Shown here one piece after another: positions 1 to 6,880 of a DNA stretch of 27,717 bases. Positions within the stretch are counted from its first letter, which is position 1. Each line of letters starts with the position of its first letter. A program made the translations under genes and the position numbers. Under the pieces are notes generated by a model. The model was not told the DNA's origin and ran no database searches. It was given only the letters and a program-made list of their open reading frames with translations. This stretch comes from Treponema sp. UBA7590 (lineage in GTDB: Bacteria; Spirochaetota; Spirochaetia; Treponematales; Treponemataceae): the NCBI GenBank assembly GCA_002478955.1, contig DLKK01000026.1, positions 935-28,651 on the forward strand. The letters run 5' to 3'.

Positions 1-26
1 TGCTCTACCACCTGAGCTAATAGCCC
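1..26 (-). tRNA. tRNA gene, 5' part only (cut by window edge)
   Basis: Read on the minus strand, the sequence gives the first 26 nt of a canonical tRNA. A 7-nt acceptor strand GGGCTAT is followed by T8 and A9, a D stem GCTC/GAGC and a D loop AGGTGGTA. The anticodon lies outside the window, so the isotype cannot be read. The GGGCTAT acceptor and D arm resemble tRNA-Ile(GAU), but that is a guess. The gene is transcribed leftwards out of the window. Confidence 0.85.
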
Positions 27-49
27 TTGCATTTCGTGAATGCTTCATT

Positions 50-78
50 AATATATAAAATATAAAAAAAAGTGTCAA
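50..78 (-). promoter_or_regulatory. Promoter of the leftward tRNA gene
   Basis: On the minus strand a perfect -35 box TTGACA (78 to 73) is followed by a 17-nt spacer and a -10 box TATATT (55 to 50). It points into the tRNA, whose 5' end is 24 nt further on. The short leader contains a GCATT/AATGC inverted repeat. This is a strong sigma-70 type arrangement. Confidence 0.7.
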
Positions 79-220
79 TAGCCAAAATGCAAAAATTTAA
101 AAAAAAATGATTTTTTTTAGTCAGCAAATTTACTGGAATCTTACTTATTTTCTTTTGCCTAAAAAATAATTTTCAGTGAAAAAAAAATCTTAAAAAAAAC
201 TGAAATTTTTCTTTTTCTTG
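79..220. other. AT-rich intergenic stretch without a gene
   Basis: Between the divergent tRNA promoter and the next rightward promoter there are only long A and T runs. I see no open reading frame with a ribosome binding site, no RNA fold and no repeat family here. It acts as a spacer, possibly an UP-element-like region for both flanking promoters. Confidence 0.5.
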
Positions 221-249
221 TTGACACGTTTTTATCTTGGTGTTATATT
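221..249 (+). promoter_or_regulatory. Promoter of a candidate small RNA
   Basis: TTGACA at 221-226, a 17-nt spacer and TATATT at 244-249 form a near-consensus sigma-70 promoter. Transcription would start near 255-257, inside a perfect 9-bp inverted repeat (252-260 and 267-275, loop GTAAAT). That repeat could therefore be an operator at the start site or a 5' hairpin of the transcript. Confidence 0.7.
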
Positions 250-254
250 AATAT

Positions 255-351
255 CAGCTTGTAAATAAGCTGATAAACTCTCTCCGATGACCGTGAAAAT
301 CGGTCGGCGAGGCTTCTGGAAACGTTGTTCTTCGGAAGCCTCGTTTTTTTT
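255..351 (+). ncRNA. Candidate small non-coding RNA, about 95 nt
   Basis: A self-contained transcription unit with a strong promoter just upstream, an intrinsic terminator at 308-351, and a separate rpoZ promoter further downstream. Three foldable elements are visible. First is the inverted repeat at 252-275, partly or wholly in the transcript. Second is a middle hairpin at 284-307, with GACCG (289-293) pairing CGGTC (301-305), extended by CC/GG. Third is the terminator stem. An ATG at 287 opens a 26-codon frame that runs through the terminator stem, but it has no ribosome binding site and a composition typical of read-through stem sequence, so I do not call it coding. It does not match 4.5S, 6S, tmRNA or RNase P RNA features I know. 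It could also be a terminated leader, though no gene follows in the same unit. Confidence 0.6.
308..351 (+). terminator. Intrinsic terminator of the candidate small RNA
   Basis: CGAGGCTTC (308-316) pairs perfectly with GAAGCCTCG (335-343) and is followed by eight T residues (344-351). The 18-nt loop can fold further around AACGTT. It lies upstream of the rpoZ promoter, so it separates the two units. Confidence 0.85.
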
Positions 352-378
352 ATGTTGTTTTTTTTGATATTCTTTTGT

Positions 379-407
379 TTGACGTTAAAGTTTAATTTGT
401 ATATAAT
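379..407 (+). promoter_or_regulatory. Promoter of rpoZ-miaA
   Basis: TTGACG at 379-384, a 17-nt spacer and a perfect TATAAT at 402-407. The predicted start near 414 gives a leader of about 55 nt to the rpoZ start codon at 469. No operator or riboswitch is apparent in the leader. Confidence 0.7.
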
Positions 408-468
408 GGAAATATTATTTAGCTTTACGCAAAAACTTTAAAATTTTCATTTAATTGAGGTGGTAATA

Positions 469-678
469 ATGGATACAATTTTTCCTTTGGAGCAGTTGAT
501 TGGTTTTAAAGATAATATTTATATGATTACAGTTGCGGCAAGCCGCCGTGCTTATCAGATGTCAAAAATCAATGACCCAGAGATTGAAAAAAATGCGGGA
601 AAGGCAGTTTCTTTGGCCGCACGCCAATTGTTCTGCAATAAAGTAACTTATAGAATCGAAGATACATCAAACAGATAA
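469..678 (+). CDS. rpoZ: DNA-directed RNA polymerase omega subunit
   Basis: A small protein of 69 residues that resembles bacterial omega, which binds the C-terminal part of beta-prime and helps assemble core RNA polymerase. The family signature is the segment SRRAYQMSK followed by an EKNAGKAVSLAARQ-type helix. The ATG at 469 is chosen over an in-frame GTG at 460 because that GTG lies within the ribosome binding site GAGGTGG (457-463), which sits 5 nt before the ATG. miaA follows after 5 nt, so the two are very likely co-transcribed from the promoter at 379-407. Length and N-terminus are normal for short spirochaetal or firmicute-like omegas. Main uncertainty is the low conservation of omega in general. 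Confidence 0.85.
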   Translation: MDTIFPLEQLIGFKDNIYMITVAASRRAYQMSKINDPEIEKNAGKAVSLAARQLFCNKVTYRIEDTSNR

Positions 679-683
679 AAAAT

Positions 684-1643
684 ATGCGGATACCAGTTGT
701 TGTTCTATTCGCGCCAACTGCATCAGGAAAGACTGCTTTAGCCATAAGACTTTTTGGAAAAAGCAGTCTCTCTTGTTTTAAAGACAAAGCTGAGCTTATA
801 AGCGCGGATTCAATGCAGGTTTATAAAGGGCTTGACATTGGAACAGCAAAGCCTGACGAATCTGAAAAAAAAGAGCTGAAACATCATCTTATTGACATTC
901 TTGAGCCAAGCCAGCAGTTTTCTGTGGCGGATTTTGTCTCTATGGCGGATTCCTGCTGTCCGGAAATTTATTCGCGCGGAAAAATTCCTTTGGTTGCAGG
1001 CGGAACTGGTTTTTATATACGAAATTTTATTCTTGGGCTTCCTGAAACGCCTGTCTCTGATGAAAAAATAAGAAATCAATTAAAAGAAAGAATAAAAAGG
1101 GAAGGAAAAGAAGCTCTTTATGCGGAGCTGAATTCTGTTGATCCTGAAAGTGCGGCAAAAATAAACAAAAATGATGAGTATAGGATTTGCCGGGCGCTGG
1201 AAGTGTTTTATTCAACAGGAAAACCAAGGTCATTTTTTAAGGTTAGCTCAAAAATGCGGGAAAATTACGACTTTAAGGTGATTATTCTTGAGACAGAGCG
1301 CCAGAAATTGTATGAAAGAATAAATCTTCGGGTTGAAAAAATGTTTGGAAACGGGCTTGGGCATGAGGTCCGTTCTCTTTATGAAAAGGGATTCGGAAAA
1401 AACTCTCCGGGAATGCAGGCTATTGGCTATAGGGAATGGTTTCTGGAGGATGGTACTTTGCGGACTGATTCGGATAAAGTTTTGCAGGAAATTCAGCACG
1501 ACAGCCGGAAATATGCAAAGAAACAGTATACTTTTATGGCGGATATTCCGGGCGCAGTGAAAATTGATGCTTCCGACAGTGAAAAGATGTTTTTTGAAGT
1601 CCAGAAAAATTTAAAGCAATATTTTGAAGAAATTCAGCTTTGA
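684..1643 (+). CDS. miaA: tRNA dimethylallyltransferase
   Basis: A 319-residue MiaA, which transfers the dimethylallyl group of DMAPP to N6 of A37 in tRNAs reading U-starting codons. Visible motifs are the P-loop APTASGKT at residues 10-17, the ISADSMQVYKGLDIGTAKP block at about 39-57, LVAGGTGFYIR, and a C-terminal HDSRKYAKKQ segment that binds the tRNA anticodon stem. The start ATG lies 5 nt after rpoZ and has a weak ribosome binding site, so translational coupling is likely. DMAPP comes from the MEP pathway, whose first enzyme (dxs) lies just downstream, a fitting but possibly accidental neighbour. Family identification is secure. Confidence 0.96.
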   Translation: MRIPVVVLFAPTASGKTALAIRLFGKSSLSCFKDKAELISADSMQVYKGLDIGTAKPDESEKKELKHHLIDILEPSQQFSVADFVSMADSCCPEIYSRGKIPLVAGGTGFYIRNFILGLPETPVSDEKIRNQLKERIKREGKEALYAELNSVDPESAAKINKNDEYRICRALEVFYSTGKPRSFFKVSSKMRENYDFKVIILETERQKLYERINLRVEKMFGNGLGHEVRSLYEKGFGKNSPGMQAIGYREWFLEDGTLRTDSDKVLQEIQHDSRKYAKKQYTFMADIPGAVKIDASDSEKMFFEVQKNLKQYFEEIQL

Positions 1644-1647
1644 AGTA

Positions 1648-1676
1648 TTGACCTAAGCGGTTATTTGTAACATAAT
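1648..1676 (+). promoter_or_regulatory. Promoter of the 29-codon ribosomal protein gene
   Basis: TTGACC at 1648-1653, a 17-nt spacer and CATAAT at 1671-1676, starting 4 nt after the miaA stop codon. The predicted transcript begins near 1683, about 25 nt before the GTG start at 1708. No terminator separates miaA from this promoter, so some read-through from upstream is expected. Confidence 0.6.
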
Positions 1677-1707
1677 AAATCTACTTTACTAGTAGAGGGG
1701 TGCCATC

Positions 1708-1797
1708 GTGCCTTGTGGAAAGAAACGAAAACGCCAGAAGATGGCGACACATAAGCGTAAGAAGATGCTTAGAAAAAATAGACATAAGGCAAAGTAG
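1708..1797 (+). CDS. Very small ribosomal protein, bS22/mS38 (AURKAIP1/COX24 domain) type
   Basis: A 29-residue, extremely basic protein with 15 Lys or Arg residues. It contains GKKRKRQKMATHKRKKMLR followed by KNRHKAK. This closely resembles the short AURKAIP1/COX24-domain proteins annotated in Bacteroidetes, and mycobacterial bS22, a bacterial counterpart of mitochondrial mS38 in the small ribosomal subunit. It starts with GTG at 1708, preceded by AGAGGGG (1694-1700) at a 7-nt spacing. It has its own promoter (1648-1676) and an intrinsic terminator directly after it, which fits a highly expressed single gene. The assignment rests on sequence resemblance from memory; the tiny size limits certainty, but the promoter, Shine-Dalgarno and terminator all frame this reading frame exactly. 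Confidence 0.85.
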   Translation: MPCGKKRKRQKMATHKRKKMLRKNRHKAK

Positions 1798-1818
1798 TTT
1801 ACTTTGATATGTCTTGAG

Positions 1819-1855
1819 AGACCGGGTCAGAAGTTTTTGTCCCGGTCTTTTTTTT
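1819..1855 (+). terminator. Intrinsic terminator between the small ribosomal protein gene and dxs
   Basis: AGACCGGG (1819-1826) pairs with CCCGGTCT (1841-1848), a perfect 8-bp stem with a 14-nt loop, followed by T residues up to 1855. The dxs start codon is only 15 nt beyond the T run, so this hairpin also sits in the dxs leader. Confidence 0.85.
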
Positions 1856-1870
1856 AAGTGAGAGGTTATT

Positions 1871-3781
1871 TTGCTGCTTTCATCAATTCATTCGCCAGAC
1901 GATATAAAGAAATATTCACAAAAACAGCTTAAGGAACTTGCTTCTGAAATCCGCAGGACAATCATTGAGGTTGTCGGAAAAAACGGTGGGCATCTTGCAA
2001 GCAATCTTGGCGTTGTTGAACTGACAATTGCGCTTCACCGGGTTTTTGAAAGTCCGAAAGATGCGATAATTTGGGATGTCAGCCATCAGTGTTATGCACA
2101 TAAGCTTCTTACTGGGCGTTACAGCCAGTTTTCAACATTGAGGACTGCGGATGGACTTTCTGGTTTCACTAAAAAAGAAGAGTCGCCACATGATTATTTT
2201 GACAATGGTCATTCTTCTACTTCAATTTCATCGGCTTTAGGACTTCTGGTTGCGCGTGATATTCAGAAACAAGATGGAAAAGTCATCGCGGTTATTGGCG
2301 ATGGTGCGCTTACCGGCGGAATGGCTTTCGAGGCTCTTTCAAATGCAGGTCAACTTGGAAAAAATCTTATAGTCATCGTGAACGACAACCAGATGTCGAT
2401 TGATCACAACACGGGCGCGATTTCCAGTTATTTGAGCCGGATTACCATGACTTCGCCGTACCAGTCTTTTAGGCACAACGTTGACCGTTTTATCCAGAAA
2501 ATTCCTGGAATAAATAAAATTCTTACAAAATTTGTTTTCAGGTTTAAGCGCGGGCTGAAAGGGCTTTTGCTTTCAAATAATCTTTTTACAGATTTTGGCT
2601 TCGAATATGTCGGTCCTCTTGACGGACACAACGAAAAAGATCTTGAGACAATTTTTTACCGGGTAAAAAATATGAAGCGTCCTGTTGTGGTCCATGTGAT
2701 TACAAAAAAAGGAAAAGGCTACAGCCCGGCGGAAGATCACCCTGAACGGTTCCATGGCGTTGGACCTTTTGCAATCAGTGACGGAACTGTTGAAAAATTT
2801 GACAGCCTTAGTTTTACGGAAAGTTTCAGCAATGCGTTGATGGATCTTGCGTTGAAAAGAAACGATATTGTTGCTGTTACGGCTGCTATGTCAAAGGGAA
2901 CCGGGCTTGACACTTTTGCGCGCCACTATCCGGAGCGTTTTTTTGATGTTGGAATTGCGGAGGAGCACGCTGTTACTTTTGCAGGCGGGCTTTCACGTGG
3001 AGGATTGCTTCCGGTTGTCTGCATTTATTCAACATTCATGCAGCGCGCGGTGGATCAGCTTATCCACGATATTGCGCTTCAGAATCTTAGAGCTGTAATT
3101 GTATTGGACAGGGCAGGAGCTGTTCCGAATGACGGGGAAACTCATCAGGGTCTTTTCGATATTTCTCTTTTCAGGCCGGTTCCTAATATAAAAATCATGT
3201 CGCCTGCAACTGCAAAAGATTTGTCCATCTGCTTGAATTATGCCGCTAATACTGATAAGGCTGTGGTTATTCGTTTCCCAAAAATGTCTTGCCCGACGGA
3301 AATTCCTGCGTTTGGCAAAAATATTGAGGAAGGGCGCGGCGTTTTTGTTTCCGCGATGGATTTCGAGCCTTCATTTGCGGTTCAATTTGAAGATTTTGCT
3401 CAGGATTCAGTCAAAAAGATTCTTTTTGTTGCAACAGGAGGAATGTACTCTGAAGTTCTTACGGCTTCACGTTCTCTTTCTTTTGACAATATACTTTGCG
3501 ACATTTATTCCTTGCGTTTTATAAAACCTTTCGATGAGAAATATTTTCTGGAACTTGCAAAAAATTACGACGGAATTGTTTTTGTTGAGGATGGAATGAA
3601 AACCGGCGGAATAAGCGAGGAACTTGCCCGGCTTTGCGCTGAGAATGGAATTGAAAAAATTGCGGTAAAGGCTTTTCCGGAGGAATTTTATCATCAGGGA
3701 ACAAGAAACCAAGTCCTTGAGCAGGCTGGACTTGCACCTGAAAATCTGCGGAAAGCTGCGCTTGAAATCTTGGAAAAATAA
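1871..3781 (+). CDS. dxs: 1-deoxy-D-xylulose-5-phosphate synthase
   Basis: A 636-residue DXS, the thiamine-diphosphate enzyme that condenses pyruvate and glyceraldehyde 3-phosphate as the first step of the MEP isoprenoid pathway. It shows the ThDP motif GDGALTGG starting at residue 143, the N-terminal DVSHQCYAHK block, the central AEEHAVTFAGG segment with the transketolase-type catalytic Glu at about 364, and DRAGAVPNDGETHQG. Translation most likely begins at TTG 1871, since AGAGG (1861-1865) sits 5 nt upstream and the product begins MLLSSIHSPDD, as in family members. No promoter fits between the preceding terminator and the start, so expression probably depends on read-through. It heads a tightly packed run ending at truA. 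Confidence 0.96.
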   Translation: MLLSSIHSPDDIKKYSQKQLKELASEIRRTIIEVVGKNGGHLASNLGVVELTIALHRVFESPKDAIIWDVSHQCYAHKLLTGRYSQFSTLRTADGLSGFTKKEESPHDYFDNGHSSTSISSALGLLVARDIQKQDGKVIAVIGDGALTGGMAFEALSNAGQLGKNLIVIVNDNQMSIDHNTGAISSYLSRITMTSPYQSFRHNVDRFIQKIPGINKILTKFVFRFKRGLKGLLLSNNLFTDFGFEYVGPLDGHNEKDLETIFYRVKNMKRPVVVHVITKKGKGYSPAEDHPERFHGVGPFAISDGTVEKFDSLSFTESFSNALMDLALKRNDIVAVTAAMSKGTGLDTFARHYPERFFDVGIAEEHAVTFAGGLSRGGLLPVVCIYSTFMQRAVDQLIHDIALQNLRAVIVLDRAGAVPNDGETHQGLFDISLFRPVPNIKIMSPATAKDLSICLNYAANTDKAVVIRFPKMSCPTEIPAFGKNIEEGRGVFVSAMDFEPSFAVQFEDFAQDSVKKILFVATGGMYSEVLTASRSLSFDNILCDIYSLRFIKPFDEKYFLELAKNYDGIVFVEDGMKTGGISEELARLCAENGIEKIAVKAFPEEFYHQGTRNQVLEQAGLAPENLRKAALEILEK

Positions 3782-3793
3782 AAAGAGGAAAAA

Positions 3794-4612
3794 ATGATTG
3801 AACTGAAACTTCGCGACAGAACTATCGGCACAAAACTTCCTGCGTTTGTGATGGGAATTGTGAACGCCACAAATGATTCGTTTTGGGAAGGAAGTCGTGG
3901 TGGAGCTGATGAGGCGTTGAAGCTTATAGACGAAGGTGCGGATATAATCGATGTGGGCGGTGAATCAACCCGGCCCGGAAGTGAATATGTTGCCGAAGAT
4001 GAGGAAATCCGCCGGATTGTTCCAGTAATTGAAAAAATCAGGAAATCTTCAGACATTGCGATTTCTGTTGACACAAGAAAAAAGAATGTGATGAAAGCAG
4101 CTTTTGAAGCTGGAGCCGATATTTTGAATGACATTTCTGCGCTTGAGGACGATTCTGAAATGCCAGCTTTTTGTGCGGAAACAAAAATTCCTGTGATTTT
4201 AATGCACAAGAGAGGAATTCCTTCTGAAATGCAGGCGAACACAGATTATAAAGATATTTTTAACGAGGTGAACAGTTATCTTTTGGAACGCTGTGCATTT
4301 GCTGAGAAAGCGGGAATTGAACTGGAAAAAATTATTGTTGATCCGGGAATCGGTTTCGGAAAAAATCTTGAGGGAAATGTTGCGCTTATAAAACATATTG
4401 GCGAGCTTTGCGGAAAAAAATACAAGATTCTTATGGCGCTCTCCAGAAAAACTTGCATCGGACAGATTACCGGACGTGATATTCCGAACCGCCTGGCTGG
4501 AACTTTGGCCGCGGACTTGATTTCCGTGATGTATGGAGCGGAACTTGTGCGCGTTCATGATGTTAAAGAAACTGTAGATACTTTGAAAGTCTTGGAGTAT
4601 ATTAATAGATAG
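3794..4612 (+). CDS. folP: Dihydropteroate synthase
   Basis: A 272-residue DHPS that joins p-aminobenzoate to 6-hydroxymethyl-dihydropterin diphosphate in folate synthesis. The TIM-barrel motifs are present: MGIVNATNDSF near residue 16, DVGGESTRPGS with the pterin and diphosphate loop, VDTRK, NDIS, DPGIGFGK, and SRK-type and RVHDV segments near the C-terminus. It starts at ATG 3794 behind AGAGG, 12 nt after dxs. The first loop reads NATNDSF where most family members have an N-x-T-PDSF pattern, so the proline is replaced by Asn; the Phe after DS is retained. Otherwise a typical full-length enzyme. Confidence 0.95.
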   Translation: MIELKLRDRTIGTKLPAFVMGIVNATNDSFWEGSRGGADEALKLIDEGADIIDVGGESTRPGSEYVAEDEEIRRIVPVIEKIRKSSDIAISVDTRKKNVMKAAFEAGADILNDISALEDDSEMPAFCAETKIPVILMHKRGIPSEMQANTDYKDIFNEVNSYLLERCAFAEKAGIELEKIIVDPGIGFGKNLEGNVALIKHIGELCGKKYKILMALSRKTCIGQITGRDIPNRLAGTLAADLISVMYGAELVRVHDVKETVDTLKVLEYINR

Positions 4613-4633
4613 CGAAAACTAGAGGATACAGAA

Positions 4634-5455
4634 ATGAAATCAATTGATATTGACAGCATTCTTGCTGTTTATAATTTTGTGCGTCCAGTTCTTGACATAG
4701 GTTTTATTACATTTGTCTTGTATAAAGCTTATCAGGTCATGGTAAAAACAAACAGCATCCAGATTTTAAAAGCTGCAGTGATTCTTTTGATTTCTTATTT
4801 TGTTGCTTTTCTATTGAAGCTTGATACTTTGCTGTGGATTTTTCAGACAGCGGCCCCTGTGATAATTATCGGGCTTGCGATTGTCTTTCAGCCTGAGGTC
4901 AGAAAACTTTTTCTGCGACTTGGGCAAAATCAATGGTTCGCGTTCGGACACCGTTCAAAGCACACTTATGTTGACTCAGTTCTTATTGCGGCGGAAATGC
5001 TTTCAAAGCAAAAACGTGGAATGCTTGCGGTTTTTTTGCGGCACACAAAACTCGATGACATAATTCAGTCTGGAACAAAGCTGGATGCAGATCTTTCCTC
5101 AAGCCTGCTGGTTACAATTTTTGGGATGGATACGCCTTTGCATGACGGTGCTTGTATCATTCAAGGTGGAAAAGTTGTTGCCGCCGGCTGTTTTTTGCCT
5201 TTGAGCGAGCAGTACGACATCAAAAAGACATTTGGAACGCGTCACCGTGCGGCGCTTGGTCTTTCAGAAGTTTCTGATGCGGTTGTTCTTGTCGTATCTG
5301 AGGAAACCGGCGCATTGAGCCTTGCCTACGATTCAAAGCTTCATTACGACCTTTCAGTGAAAGAGCTGACAAAAATTCTTGAGAATCTTCTGGAAATCAC
5401 ACCGGACTCATTCAATATGGAGGACACAATCGATGAACATAAACAAGTTGATTGA
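4634..5455 (+). CDS. cdaA: Membrane diadenylate cyclase CdaA
   Basis: A 273-residue membrane-bound cyclase that makes cyclic di-AMP from two ATP. Three hydrophobic segments fill the N-terminus (about 14-36, 43-62 and 66-85), followed by the DAC (DisA_N) catalytic domain. The key motifs are DGA at residues 171-173 and RHR at 203-205 in GTRHRAALG, both intact, so it should be active. The start ATG lies 21 nt after folP with an AGAGGA ribosome binding site. The gene overlaps cdaR by 23 nt, the usual partnership in which CdaR regulates CdaA at the membrane. The commonly linked glmM is not adjacent. Confidence 0.95.
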   Translation: MKSIDIDSILAVYNFVRPVLDIGFITFVLYKAYQVMVKTNSIQILKAAVILLISYFVAFLLKLDTLLWIFQTAAPVIIIGLAIVFQPEVRKLFLRLGQNQWFAFGHRSKHTYVDSVLIAAEMLSKQKRGMLAVFLRHTKLDDIIQSGTKLDADLSSSLLVTIFGMDTPLHDGACIIQGGKVVAAGCFLPLSEQYDIKKTFGTRHRAALGLSEVSDAVVLVVSEETGALSLAYDSKLHYDLSVKELTKILENLLEITPDSFNMEDTIDEHKQVD

Positions 5456-6497
5456 CCGGATTTCAAATAATTGGGCTGCAAAAGTTATATGTCTTATTCT
5501 TGCGTTCTTTCTTTATATTTACAACAGGACAACTTCTCTTCAAAAAAAGACCTTCACAGTTCCTCTTGCGGTTGAAGCCGAGGGACTTATGATGCCGGCG
5601 GCAAATCTTCCGAAATTTGTAAAAGTTATTGTCACAACAACAAAGGAAAATATGGCTTTTATTCAGGAAAACGATTTTTCTGCAAAAGTAGATTTGGGCA
5701 ATTTCACTGAGCCAGGTGAATATACGGTTCCTGTATCGGTTTCAGTTTCAGAAAAACTTGAGCTTCTGGATACTTTTGAATGTCGCGTAAAAACTGAGAC
5801 GGTGAATGTTCTTCTGGATGAAAAAATATTGAAATACATTCCTGTAGAAGTGGCGGCGTCTGGAACTCCTGCTTACGGATATAAAATTTCAAACTTTGAT
5901 GTTTCTCCGGCATCTGTTAAAGTTGTTGGGCCTTCCCGGATTGTGGAGAAGACAAAGCGGATTTACACAAAAAAAGTTATCGTTGATGGCGCTGCAACCA
6001 GTTTTTCCGTTGATTCCAAACTTGACAGCAGTTTTAACTCAAAAATAAAAATTCTTCCGGAAGGAGACTTTAAAGTCACAGTGAAGGTTGAGCCGCAGGA
6101 AGAAACCCGAAAATATTCAAAAATTATTCCAGAAATTTTGAATCTTGATGAGAAATTTGAAATTTCAACGGAACTTCCAAAAATTGAAATCTCTGTTTCT
6201 GGCGCACTATTGACTCTGGATGCGTTTTCTCCGGAAACTGGGGTTGTTTTTGCAAACCTGAAAGATATTTCAGAGCCTGGAGAATATGAAATTCCTTTGG
6301 AATATTATGTTCCTGATGGAATTAAAATTGAATTAAAATCTGCGGACTCTGTGATTCTGAAAATTTCAGAAAAATCCACGGAAAATTCTGTTGAAGAGAC
6401 AGAAACTGAACAAAAATCAGAGGCTGAACAAACTGACGGTTCAAAAAATTCTGACTCTTCAACTGTGGAAGAAAAAACGGAAAAGAAGGCAGAATGA
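5433..6497 (+). CDS. cdaR: CdaA regulatory protein, YbbR domain
   Basis: A 354-residue single-pass membrane protein expected to face outside the cytoplasmic membrane and modulate CdaA. A transmembrane helix spans about residues 12-31 (AKVICLILAFFLYIYNR), followed by beta-rich YbbR-type repeats, for example EPGEYTVPVSV and EPGEYEIPLEY. The last 35 or so residues are an acidic, Ser/Glu/Thr-rich tail. Start ATG 5433 is chosen because GGAGG (5419-5423) precedes it by 9 nt and the product then begins with a proper anchor; a longer in-frame reading from 5379 would add 18 residues inside cdaA. The stop overlaps the acpS start by 4 nt (ATGA), so the three genes are translationally coupled. Confidence 0.92.
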   Translation: MNINKLIDRISNNWAAKVICLILAFFLYIYNRTTSLQKKTFTVPLAVEAEGLMMPAANLPKFVKVIVTTTKENMAFIQENDFSAKVDLGNFTEPGEYTVPVSVSVSEKLELLDTFECRVKTETVNVLLDEKILKYIPVEVAASGTPAYGYKISNFDVSPASVKVVGPSRIVEKTKRIYTKKVIVDGAATSFSVDSKLDSSFNSKIKILPEGDFKVTVKVEPQEETRKYSKIIPEILNLDEKFEISTELPKIEISVSGALLTLDAFSPETGVVFANLKDISEPGEYEIPLEYYVPDGIKIELKSADSVILKISEKSTENSVEETETEQKSEAEQTDGSKNSDSSTVEEKTEKKAE

Positions 6498-6868
6498 TAT
6501 ACGGAATCGGAATTGATATTGTAAAAGTCGACCGCATAAAAAAATGGCTTCAGGACGGAAAAATGGTTCAACGCTTTTTTAATCCTGCGGAAATGAATTC
6601 CTCTTCTTCTCTGCAGGCTTCTGCTGAACATTACGCGGCGCGCTTTGCGGCAAAAGAAGCGTTTGGAAAGGCGATTGGAACCGGGCTTGCAGAATTTAAA
6701 CTTCAGGATGTTTTTGTAAAAAACGATGAATTTGGAAAACCTGAACTGATTCTTCAGAATGAAGCTGCCGATTTATTAAAAAAAAAATGCGGAAATGCGA
6801 AAATTCATATATCATTAACACATGAAAATGAATATGCGCTTGCATATTTAATCATTGAGAAAATCTAG
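6494..6868 (+). CDS. acpS: Holo-[acyl-carrier-protein] synthase
   Basis: A 124-residue AcpS that attaches 4'-phosphopantetheine from CoA to apo-ACP. It begins MIYGIGIDIVKVDRI, with the metal-binding Asp at residue 8. The second hallmark, FAAKEAFGKAIGTG with Glu at about 55, is also present. Length is normal for the family. It overlaps cdaR by 4 nt and is followed 12 nt later by a DUF2225 gene. The cdaA-cdaR-acpS order agrees with my recollection of other treponemes. Confidence 0.95.
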   Translation: MIYGIGIDIVKVDRIKKWLQDGKMVQRFFNPAEMNSSSSLQASAEHYAARFAAKEAFGKAIGTGLAEFKLQDVFVKNDEFGKPELILQNEAADLLKKKCGNAKIHISLTHENEYALAYLIIEKI

Positions 6869-6880
6869 GAGCGGAAATAA

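Noticed and set aside
284..325. Hammerhead ribozyme (CCGATGA near CTGATGA, plus GGAAACG)
   Set aside because: The core differs from CUGAUGA and the GAAA strand is not positioned to close the three-way junction.
287..367. 26-codon reading frame from ATG 287 in the small RNA
   Set aside because: No ribosome binding site, and it runs through the terminator stem and T run into phenylalanine and cysteine codons; better explained by structure.
460..468. GTG at 460 as the rpoZ start
   Set aside because: It lies inside the Shine-Dalgarno sequence GAGGTGG and has none of its own; ATG 469 is well placed.
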